In this document: positions 7,671 to 14,210 of the stretch, piece by piece
Numbering within the stretch: position 1 is the stretch's first letter
Layout of the letters: every line of letters starts with the position of its first letter
Origin: Flavobacteriales bacterium
GTDB taxonomy: Bacteria; Bacteroidota; Bacteroidia; Flavobacteriales_G; Salibacteraceae
Length of the DNA: 57,486 nt
Assembly: GCA_013204105.1 (NCBI GenBank)
Contig: JABMOM010000007.1
Location: 1-57,486, forward strand
Direction of reading: 5' to 3'
Notes under the pieces: model-generated
Told to the model about the DNA's origin: nothing
Seen by the model: only the letters and a program-made list of their open reading frames with translations
Database searches by the model: none
Program-made: the position numbers and the translations under genes

Positions 7671-9422
7671 ATGAAGAAAGCATTACTGTTAGGCGGATTG
7701 AGCTTGTTTATGGTGGCCAATGCCTTTGCGCAAAGTGAACCCAGCAAGCCAACTTACGAGAAGCAGGTGTATACCAATGGAGATGGCGACATCTTCGTTC
7801 AGAAAGAATTACCCCTCTACTTGAAGTTCTCTACCACTCCTACAGGGCAGAATTATGACCTGAAGGCTACGAAGCCCCAATACGGTGAGCCGATGTACTT
7901 GGATACCGAAGGACCCAACTTTGTACGAAGTAAGTGGGCGGTTGATCCAGCAACGGGAAGAACGGCACAACCGCAACAGGAAGTGCTCTATGAAGTCAAC
8001 GCAGACGGACTAGCGCCGAGCACGAGCCTTCAATTCAAGACGGCTCCGCGCTATAGCAGTGGAGGAACGACCTTCTTTGGAAAGGACCTATCCTTTGCGC
8101 TTACATCGCGCGATGGAGTTTCAGGTGTGAAGTCTACTCAATATGCACTTGGAGGAGGATACAACGATTACAGTGCCGATGTAAACGCATCGAAAGAAGG
8201 ACCGCAAACATTGTATTACTACGCGGTGGATTTTGTGGGGAATGCGGAGAAAACCAAGTCTTCTGCATTTACGGTTGACCTCACCGCTCCAAAGACCAAT
8301 TATGAAGTCGTTGGGGTGAACAAGAGCGGAACAATCTTAGCTCCCTCGGCCAATGTGAAGTTGACCAGTTCTGATAACCTTTCAGGTGTGCGCACCGTTT
8401 ACTACACCTTCGACGGTAGCAATGCACGCGTTTATGGAGGGCCCGTTAATGTTGGCGGATTAAGTGACGGAGAGCACACCATCAAGTACTACGCAGTAGA
8501 CAATGTCAAGAACATGGAGGGCGGAGAAGGTGGAGCAAGTGCTTCTACGTTTAAGTTCTATATGGACAAGATCGCTCCGGTTCCAACGCACCTAGTCAAG
8601 GGTGATCAACACAAAGGCAACTACTTGTACATCTCATCGCGTACGACCATCTCTTTGGCTGCTACGGACAACAAGGCAGGTGTAAAGAACATCTACTACC
8701 GCATCGATGGTGGGGAGCGCAATACCTTCTCAGCTGATTTTAAAATGCCAGCTGTACGAGGAACGCACAATGTGAAGTACGACGCGAATGACCTGGTTGA
8801 GAACCTCAGCGGAAACCACTACATCAATGTCTTCATGGACGTGGATGCACCGGAGACAGGCATCATTTACGCCAACCCACAGTTCATGGACCGAGACACC
8901 TTGTTCATCACGAGCAAAAGCAATATCTCCCTTCGCATGCGCGATGACGCCTCTGGCGTGCAGAAGACCGAATACCAGACAGACGGAGGAGGATTCAAAA
9001 CGTATGCTGCCTTTACCCTTCCATCTGAAGGTTACCACACGATCAATTTCCGCTCAACCGACAACGTCAATAACAAGGAGGGCGACAAGAATTCAAGCTG
9101 CTACATTGACAATACCGCTCCTGAGATCTTTGTAAAGTTCTCCATCGAGCAGATCGGGTCTAAGAATGGCAAGCCTCTGTATCCAAACTATACGAGGATG
9201 TATGTTTCAGCTACAGACAAGAAAGTCGGAACAGAATCCATCACTTATGGAATGGACGGAGGAGCGCAACAGCTCTATTCATCGCCACAGACGCTTGACG
9301 CATCAGAGGTGAGTCGATTCCGAAAGAATAAGAAGTACGAAGTAAAAGTCATCGCCAAGGATAAACTCGGAAATACCAGCGAGAAGGTGGTTGAGTTTTA
9401 CGTGGGCAAGGACGCTGAATAA
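7671..9422 (+). CDS. Secreted protein of tandem OmpL47-type/Ig-like beta domains
   Basis: A 583-residue exported protein. Residues 1-21 (MKKALLLGGLSLFMVANAFA) are a signal peptide, which decides the start at 7671. The rest is four to five copies of an ~100-residue beta unit with the recurring pattern SGV-x-x-x-x-Y-x-x-[DG]GG...Y...G.H-x-[IV]-x-[YF]-x-[AS]-x-D-x-[VL]-x-N. Examples are GEHTIKYYAVDNVKN, GTHNVKYDANDLVEN and GYHTINFRSTDNVNN. This matches the OmpL47-type domain found in surface proteins. No T9SS sorting domain is visible at the C-terminus. It probably acts in the periplasm or at the cell surface, but its ligand is unknown. It is convergent with the TPR lipoprotein gene and shares its terminator region. 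Confidence 0.8.
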   Translation: MKKALLLGGLSLFMVANAFAQSEPSKPTYEKQVYTNGDGDIFVQKELPLYLKFSTTPTGQNYDLKATKPQYGEPMYLDTEGPNFVRSKWAVDPATGRTAQPQQEVLYEVNADGLAPSTSLQFKTAPRYSSGGTTFFGKDLSFALTSRDGVSGVKSTQYALGGGYNDYSADVNASKEGPQTLYYYAVDFVGNAEKTKSSAFTVDLTAPKTNYEVVGVNKSGTILAPSANVKLTSSDNLSGVRTVYYTFDGSNARVYGGPVNVGGLSDGEHTIKYYAVDNVKNMEGGEGGASASTFKFYMDKIAPVPTHLVKGDQHKGNYLYISSRTTISLAATDNKAGVKNIYYRIDGGERNTFSADFKMPAVRGTHNVKYDANDLVENLSGNHYINVFMDVDAPETGIIYANPQFMDRDTLFITSKSNISLRMRDDASGVQKTEYQTDGGGFKTYAAFTLPSEGYHTINFRSTDNVNNKEGDKNSSCYIDNTAPEIFVKFSIEQIGSKNGKPLYPNYTRMYVSATDKKVGTESITYGMDGGAQQLYSSPQTLDASEVSRFRKNKKYEVKVIAKDKLGNTSEKVVEFYVGKDAE

Positions 9423-9449
9423 GAAATCAACCGATCACTACTATGAAGG

Positions 9450-9479
9450 AACCCGCTCAGCAATGGCCGGGTTTTTTTT
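9450..9479 (+). terminator. Terminator of the OmpL47-repeat gene
   Basis: AACCCG (9450-9455) pairs with CGGGTT (9468-9473), loop of 12 nt, then eight T. It overlaps the last codon of the convergent gene by 2 nt. Confidence 0.75.
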
Positions 9480-10497
9480 ATTCTTCCTCTCCCAACACTC
9501 TGCCTAATCCTCGTGCAGCGAGGTCGTATTGGGGGTTGAACTTCAAGGCCATGCGGTAATCCGCTTCTGCTTCCAGCAGCGCTCCAGACTCTTCATAGGC
9601 AAGTCCACGGTTGTAATAAGCGGCTACGTAGCCTTCAGGTCCAACGTCGATGGCCTGCGTGAAGTTATAGGCAGCACTGTCGTATTGCTCTAATTGCACC
9701 AAATGGATGTAGCCTTTGTTGTACCAAGCGTCGAAGTACTCGCTCGTGATGCCAATGATCTGGTCATAGGTGCGGATGGCGTCTCTTGACCTTCCGATGG
9801 TTTGAAGAAATAATCCCTTTGCGTAGAGCGCTTCGACGGATCCGGGGCGCACCTTCAAGGCATTGTTGTAGTAGTCCTCTGCCAGCTCAATACCTGCGGT
9901 TGAGTATAGGAGGCCCAATTGAAGGTAGGAGTCATAGTCATCGGCGTCTTGTTCGATGGCCGTTTGAAAGCTCGATACCGCGTTGACCGTATCGCCGACA
10001 TATTTGTAATTGAAGCCTTTCAAGCGGTAGGCTGTTGCGTTGTACACATCCAGCTTGAGGGCCTCATTGAGGTACTTGAAAGAAGCATCTGCATCTCTTA
10101 CGATCATGTAAAGCTCACCCAAGCGGAGCAGCACCTGAATGTCGTCGGGGGCTATCTCATACGCCTTTAGCAGGGCGTCTCTTGAATCACGACTCTCCTT
10201 TGCAATCAGCTTTAAATCAGCCAGAAGCATGTAATAATCTGTGTTCGAGCTGTCCAATTTCAATGCCCTACCAACGTCATTCATGCTGGTTACGAGATCG
10301 CGCTGATCGTAGTGCATCTTCGCGCGCTGAAAGTAGAGGTCGGGGTCATTCGGTGTCTCCTTGATCAAAGCATTGATGCTGTCGAAAGGGGAGGCGGTAT
10401 CTTGGGTTGTCTTGCTGTCGAGTTTAGCAGTATTGTTCTCTTGGCAGGCAGTGGCTAGGATGAGGAGCGAAAGGATCGCAAAGACGGTTCTTTTCAT
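9478..10497 (-). CDS. Tetratricopeptide-repeat lipoprotein
   Basis: A 339-residue protein beginning MKRTVFAILSLLILATAC, a signal peptide ending in a lipobox-like ATAC with C18 as the likely lipidated residue. The remainder is a run of about eight TPR helix-turn-helix units, for example DAWYNKGYIHLVQLEQYDSA and VAAYYNRGLAYEESGALLEA. TPR proteins are protein-interaction scaffolds; here it is presumably anchored in the membrane and facing the periplasm. The start at 10497 (not 10530) fits both the signal peptide and a TAAGTTTG promoter box that ends only 5 nt upstream. The partner protein is unknown. Confidence 0.85.
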   Translation of the reverse strand: MKRTVFAILSLLILATACQENNTAKLDSKTTQDTASPFDSINALIKETPNDPDLYFQRAKMHYDQRDLVTSMNDVGRALKLDSSNTDYYMLLADLKLIAKESRDSRDALLKAYEIAPDDIQVLLRLGELYMIVRDADASFKYLNEALKLDVYNATAYRLKGFNYKYVGDTVNAVSSFQTAIEQDADDYDSYLQLGLLYSTAGIELAEDYYNNALKVRPGSVEALYAKGLFLQTIGRSRDAIRTYDQIIGITSEYFDAWYNKGYIHLVQLEQYDSAAYNFTQAIDVGPEGYVAAYYNRGLAYEESGALLEAEADYRMALKFNPQYDLAARGLGRVLGEEE

Positions 10498-10502
10498 GGC
10501 GC

Positions 10503-10510
10503 CAAACTTA
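10503..10510 (-). promoter_or_regulatory. -7 box of the TPR lipoprotein gene, nearly at the ATG
   Basis: On the minus strand TAAGTTTG matches TAnnTTTG exactly and is followed after 5 nt by the ATG. Transcription from it would start at or about the start codon, suggesting a leaderless mRNA. Confidence 0.5.
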
Positions 10511-10515
10511 AAAGG

Positions 10516-10544
10516 AAAAGGCCGAACCATGGGCTCGACCTTTT
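10516..10544 (-). terminator. Terminator of recA
   Basis: A 10-bp stem, AAAAGGCCGA/TCGACCTTTT on the plus strand (one G-U pair in RNA), 9-nt loop. It lies 23 nt beyond the recA stop. On the minus strand the stem ends in TTTT. Confidence 0.7.
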
Positions 10545-10567
10545 CAAGTTTTAGGAAACGGTTGACT

Positions 10568-11605
10568 TTATTCAGCCGGAGCCTCTTCGGCTGCCTTCAC
10601 CTTAGGGATTGGCTTGAAAGAGTTGAAGACTTTCTCTTCGATTTCCAATGCCAACTCGGGATTGTCTTCTAACAATTGCTTCACCGCATCTCGACCTTGG
10701 CCCAGTTTGGTGTCGCCATACGAGAACCAAGAGCCGCTTTTCTTGACGATGTTCTGAATTACGCCGAGGTCGATCAACTCTCCGGACTTGGAAATGCCCG
10801 TACCGAACATGATGTCGAATTCAGCCTTCTTAAAGGGAGGAGCCACTTTGTTCTTGACCACCTTTACCCTGACATTATTGCCAACAGCGTCGTCTCCAAC
10901 TTTGATTTGACCCGCTCTACGAATGTCTAATCGAACGGATGCGTAAAACTTAAGTGCGTTTCCACCGGTAGTGGTTTCTGGGTTTCCGAACATCACGCCG
11001 ATCTTCTCACGCAATTGGTTGATGAAGATGCAAGTAGCGTGTGTCTTGCTGATGGATCCCGTTAGTTTTCGAAGGGCTTGAGACATCAATCGGGCCTGTA
11101 ACCCCATGCGGCTGTCTCCCATTTCGCCTTCAATCTCCGCCTTTGGAGTCAAGGCAGCTACGGAGTCAATCACAACGAGGTCAACCGCGCCGGATCGAAT
11201 TAAATTATCTGCAATCTCCAGTGCTTGTTCTCCGTTGTCGGGTTGAGAGATCAAGAGGTTTTCGGTGTCAACACCAAGATTCTCGGCATAGAAACGATCG
11301 AAAGCGTGCTCTGCATCAATGAATGCAGCGATGCCTCCTAGTTTTTGCACTTCCGCTATGGCGTGAATGGCGAGGGTCGTCTTTCCCGAGGACTCCGGTC
11401 CGTAGATCTCTACAACACGTCCGCGTGGATACCCGCCTACTCCTAATGCTAGGTCTAGGGACAATGAACCCGTTGGAATCACATCTATCGGCTCTATGGC
11501 GCTATCCCCCATCTTCATTACCGATCCCTTTCCATACGTCTTTTCGAGGCGATCCAGGGTTAGCTGTAATGCCTTCAATTTATCTTTTGATACTTCTGCT
11601 GCCAT
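10568..11605 (-). CDS. recA: Recombinase RecA
   Basis: A 345-residue RecA, the ATP-dependent strand-exchange protein and SOS co-protease. Walker [10 protein letters not shown] (near 69-77), Walker [11 protein letters not shown], the L1 region [22 protein letters not shown] split by only short insertions, the L2 region [20 protein letters not shown] and a normal acidic C-terminal tail (KAAEEAPAE) are all present. Length is typical. It stands alone between bcp and the TPR lipoprotein gene, on the same strand as both. I saw no obvious LexA box upstream by eye. Confidence 0.98.
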   Translation of the reverse strand: MAAEVSKDKLKALQLTLDRLEKTYGKGSVMKMGDSAIEPIDVIPTGSLSLDLALGVGGYPRGRVVEIYGPESSGKTTLAIHAIAEVQKLGGIAAFIDAEHAFDRFYAENLGVDTENLLISQPDNGEQALEIADNLIRSGAVDLVVIDSVAALTPKAEIEGEMGDSRMGLQARLMSQALRKLTGSISKTHATCIFINQLREKIGVMFGNPETTTGGNALKFYASVRLDIRRAGQIKVGDDAVGNNVRVKVVKNKVAPPFKKAEFDIMFGTGISKSGELIDLGVIQNIVKKSGSWFSYGDTKLGQGRDAVKQLLEDNPELALEIEEKVFNSFKPIPKVKAAEEAPAE

Positions 11606-11638
11606 AGTCTATTGTGTTTGTCTTTCTTCTTAATGTGC

Positions 11639-12106
11639 TTAATTCATGTTGAGCGCTTCGAGGATCTCTTCTGCGTGCGCCTTCGTCTTCACTTTGTCAA
11701 ATCGCTTGATCACACTGCCATCTTCACCGATCACATAGGTTACCCGGTGAATGCCATCGTATACCTTTCCCATGAACTTCTTTTCGCCCCATACTCCGAA
11801 GGCATTGATGACCGACTTATCGGTATCTGCGATCAGCGGGAAGGGAAGGTCGTACTTATCGACGAACTTTTGGTGCTTGGCTTCGGTGTCTGCGCTTACG
11901 CCTACGACTTGGATGCCTTTGTCAAGCAAGGTTTTATAATTGTCTCGTAGATTGCACGCTTCTGCAGTACAACCTGGGGTATCGTCTTTCGGGTAGAAAT
12001 AGAGAACTAACTTCTTTCCTTTGAATTGATCGAGTGAAACAGGGTTTCCGTGTTGATCTTTTCCAGCGAAGTTTGGTGCTTTTTCTCCTTCGTTAATTTT
12101 GTTCAT
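11639..12106 (-). CDS. bcp: Thioredoxin-dependent peroxiredoxin (BCP/PrxQ type)
   Basis: A 155-residue peroxiredoxin of the BCP/PrxQ class that reduces hydroperoxides with thioredoxin as donor. The active site KDDTPGCTAEACNLRD contains the peroxidatic cysteine (TPGCT) and, five residues on, the resolving cysteine typical of two-cysteine PrxQ enzymes. The start at 12106 (MNKINEGEKAPNF) matches the family; the open frame continues upstream to 12217 but adds an unlikely extension. An imperfect -7-like TTAATTTG lies 4 nt before the ATG on the minus strand. It is divergent from acyP. Confidence 0.95.
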   Translation of the reverse strand: MNKINEGEKAPNFAGKDQHGNPVSLDQFKGKKLVLYFYPKDDTPGCTAEACNLRDNYKTLLDKGIQVVGVSADTEAKHQKFVDKYDLPFPLIADTDKSVINAFGVWGEKKFMGKVYDGIHRVTYVIGEDGSVIKRFDKVKTKAHAEEILEALNMN

Positions 12107-12216
12107 GTCGCAAATTAATGGGTTCGCATGTAAAAACAAATCTTGCGGTGTTTGTTTAATGTTGAGGCAAAGAAAAGCATGGTAGAACGTAACGTATTTA
12201 CGTTGATCACAACACA

Positions 12217-12486
12217 ATGAAAAAACATTTTAATATCCGCGTATTTGGCTTGGTTCAGGGCGTTTGGTTTAGAAAAAACACCAAAGATCAGGCGATTGAT
12301 TTTGGTTTGACTGGATTTGTGCGAAACGAAAAGGATGGGAGCGTTTACATAGAAGTGGAGGGCAATCCTTCAGAACTGTTGTCCTTTGTGGAGTGGTGTA
12401 AGGTGGGGCCGACGCGTGCGGCTGTCGAAAAAGTCATCGTGGAGGAGCGCGAAGCCATAGGAATGCAGGCATTTCATATTCAATGA
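12217..12486 (+). CDS. acyP: Acylphosphatase
   Basis: An 89-residue enzyme that hydrolyses acyl phosphates such as 1,3-bisphosphoglycerate and carbamoyl phosphate. The family signature VFGLVQGVWFRKNTKDQA holds the phosphate-binding loop GLVQGVWFR with its catalytic Arg, and GFVRNEKDGSVYIEVEG holds the catalytic Asn. Length is normal. It ends 7 nt before nth, so the two are probably co-transcribed; no functional link is known. Confidence 0.95.
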   Translation: MKKHFNIRVFGLVQGVWFRKNTKDQAIDFGLTGFVRNEKDGSVYIEVEGNPSELLSFVEWCKVGPTRAAVEKVIVEEREAIGMQAFHIQ

Positions 12487-12493
12487 GGAGAAC

Positions 12494-13135
12494 ATGACCA
12501 GAAAAGAGAAGGCAGAATACGTGGTGAAGAAATTGGAGGAACTGTATCCTAGCGTTCCTATACCCTTGGATCATTGGGATCCTTATACGCTGACGATTGC
12601 TGTGCTACTGAGTGCGCAAAGCACGGACAAGGGGGTGAATCAGATCACGCCACTGCTCTTTCAGCGTGCTGATAATCCATACGACATGGTCAAATTATCC
12701 ATCGAGGAAATCCGGGAGATCATCAAACCCTGTGGATTGTCGCCAGCCAAATCGAAGGCCATTTGGAACTTGTCAAGAATACTCATCGAGGAGTACGATG
12801 GAAAGGTTCCGGAGAGTTTCGAAGGCCTTGAGTCTTTGCCAGGCGTAGGGCACAAGACGGCTTCGGTCGTTATGAGTCAGGCGTTTGGGGTGGCAGCATT
12901 CCCGGTGGATACGCATATTCATCGACTCATGTACCGCTGGGGGCTCAGCAATGGAAAGAACGTTGAGCAGACGGAGCGGGATGCCAAGAAGTTGTTTCCA
13001 AAGGAGCTGTGGAATAAACTCCACCTTCAGATCATATTCTACGGGAGAGAGTACAGTCCGGCCAGGGGTTTTAGGATACAAAAATCCCCGATCGACGCGT
13101 CGATCGGGGTTAAGTCAAGGCTTCCTAAAACCTAA
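12494..13135 (+). CDS. nth: Endonuclease III-like DNA glycosylase lacking the iron-sulfur cysteines
   Basis: A 213-residue HhH-GPD DNA glycosylase/AP lyase that removes oxidised pyrimidines. The helix-hairpin-helix LPGVGHKTASVV carries the catalytic Lys, and FPVDTHIHR carries the catalytic Asp. Where E. coli-type enzymes have the C-x6-C-x2-C-x5-C cluster loop, this protein reads YGREYSPARGFRIQKSPID and has no cysteine, so it should lack the [4Fe-4S] cluster. Cluster-free homologues are known for the superfamily, so loss of activity should not be assumed. The last ~20 codons overlap a nested inverted repeat that looks like the terminator of the opposite-strand genes. Confidence 0.92.
   Translation: MTRKEKAEYVVKKLEELYPSVPIPLDHWDPYTLTIAVLLSAQSTDKGVNQITPLLFQRADNPYDMVKLSIEEIREIIKPCGLSPAKSKAIWNLSRILIEEYDGKVPESFEGLESLPGVGHKTASVVMSQAFGVAAFPVDTHIHRLMYRWGLSNGKNVEQTERDAKKLFPKELWNKLHLQIIFYGREYSPARGFRIQKSPIDASIGVKSRLPKT
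13067..13132 (-). terminator. Nested inverted repeat: leftward terminator overlapping the nth 3' end
   Basis: The core is a perfect 24-bp palindrome at 13086-13109 (half-site CCCCGATCGACG). An outer 10-bp pair, GGTTTTAGGA (13067-13076) and TCCTAAAACC (13123-13132), flanks it. On the minus strand the palindrome is followed by ATTTTTG, so it most likely terminates the leftward sigma-factor/small-protein transcript, although it lies inside nth codons. Confidence 0.65.
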
Positions 13136-13138
13136 ATA

Positions 13139-13333
13139 TCAGTTGAGGTTCTGCTCGTACTGACCCAAGGTTGATGAGGGTCTTACGCTGAGTTGTTTTG
13201 AAAATCCGAGGATCTTCTGAAGGGTGAGTTCAGAAGGGCCTTCTTGCTGGGCTTTCAGTCCAATGGACTCAAGCTCCGAGGCCTCCTCTCTTACAAAATC
13301 GCTGAGTGTTTCTAAAGAGTAATCGTTTCGCAT
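13139..13333 (-). CDS. Small acidic protein downstream of the sigma factor, unknown function
   Basis: A 64-residue protein, MRNDYSLETLSDFVREEASE..., predicted mainly helical and without membrane segments. It ends in a Ser/Gln/Asn-rich tail (SVRPSSTLGQYEQNLN). It lies 71 nt downstream of the ECF sigma factor on the same strand, and a leftward terminator follows it. This suggests co-transcription and possibly a small regulator of, or co-regulated partner to, the sigma factor. That role is inference only. It is coding rather than chance because it fills the gap neatly and has a plausible ATG and terminator. Confidence 0.6.
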   Translation of the reverse strand: MRNDYSLETLSDFVREEASELESIGLKAQQEGPSELTLQKILGFSKQLSVRPSSTLGQYEQNLN

Positions 13334-13404
13334 ACAAGACGTTGTTTAGGTGAATCATGCAACAAAAACGGCATGTTCAATCCTTTATTGTACGCATACG
13401 ATTT

Positions 13405-13989
13405 TTAGTTCGTCAAGACCACGTTGTGCTCTTCAATCAGCTTACGGAGATTGATCAACGCATAGCGCATTCTGCCCAAGGCTGTATTGATGCTCACGTT
13501 GGTGTCTTCTGCAATTTCCTTGAAGCTCATACCACTGTATAGGCGCATGCGCAATACGTCCTTCTGTTCGTCTGGAAGAAAGTCGATGAGCTTTTTCACG
13601 TCTGAGTGGATCTGATCTTCGATCAATTGCTGGTCGATGTTTTTTCCATCATCCCGAATGATGTTGAAGATGTCGAAATCGTCGCCGCCGTCTACCGTAG
13701 GGTAGCGCTTGTTTTTTCGGAAGGTGTCAATGACTAGGTTGTGTGAGATGCGCAGGATCCAAGGAAGGAACTTGCCTTCTTCGTTGTAGTTGCCTCGCTT
13801 CATGGTGAGCACCGCCTTTACGAACACGTCCTGAAAGATGTCTTCAGCGAGTTGGCCGTCTTTGACCATCATTCGAATGTAACCGTAAATCCGATCGCGG
13901 TGTCTGCGTAACAGCGTTTCAAAAGCGGCTTCGTCGCCCGCTAAGTATTTACCGACCAAGACGGTATCGTCTTCATTTTTATACATCAT
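13405..13989 (-). CDS. ECF-type RNA polymerase sigma-70 factor
   Basis: A 194-residue group 4 (ECF) sigma factor that directs RNA polymerase to alternative promoters. Region 2 reads FETLLRRHRDRIYGYIRMMVKDGQLAEDIFQDVFVKAV with the -10-recognition helix. Region 4 reads FLPDEQKDVLRMRLYSGMSFKEIAEDTNVSINTALGRMRYALINLRK with a helix-turn-helix. Between them is an acidic linker (VDGGDDFDIFNIIRDDGKN). No transmembrane anti-sigma gene is adjacent, so it may be controlled by expression level. This type is common and often essential-like in Bacteroidota, but its regulon cannot be inferred here. Confidence 0.93.
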   Translation of the reverse strand: MMYKNEDDTVLVGKYLAGDEAAFETLLRRHRDRIYGYIRMMVKDGQLAEDIFQDVFVKAVLTMKRGNYNEEGKFLPWILRISHNLVIDTFRKNKRYPTVDGGDDFDIFNIIRDDGKNIDQQLIEDQIHSDVKKLIDFLPDEQKDVLRMRLYSGMSFKEIAEDTNVSINTALGRMRYALINLRKLIEEHNVVLTN

Positions 13990-14160
13990 AATATCAACCT
14001 TTTAAGAGTTACGCGGAGAAATGTGTCAAGGTAGATATGATGCTATAGGCGATAAATTATTTTCTGGTTTAGTACAAGACGTGTGCCAATAACGAATGGT
14101 TAGTTGGCTTATTGTAAACGCCGATTCTTTTTCCTACAACGAATGTACAAAGGAGGGTTT

Positions 14161-14168
14161 TACCTTTG
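14161..14168 (+). promoter_or_regulatory. -7 box of the uvrA promoter
   Basis: TACCTTTG, an exact TAnnTTTG match identical to the one before thrS, lies 42 nt upstream of the chosen uvrA ATG. No clear TTTG -33 box is present. Confidence 0.5.
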
Positions 14169-14195
14169 CGGGCCGTTTTCTAAAAATACGTGAAA

Positions 14196-14201
14196 AGGAG
14201 G
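14196..14201 (+). promoter_or_regulatory. Shine-Dalgarno site of uvrA (AGGAGG)
   Basis: A perfect AGGAGG, rare in Bacteroidota, ends 9 nt before ATG 14211. That spacing is right for 14211 and too short for ATG 14202, so it decides the start. Confidence 0.6.
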
Positions 14202-14210
14202 ATGAAGGTT

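Noticed and set aside
13040-13135. Frameshift at the end of nth
   Set aside because: The alternative frames do not restore a Cys cluster; the smooth YGREYSPARGF sequence and normal length suggest a genuine cluster-free C-terminus.
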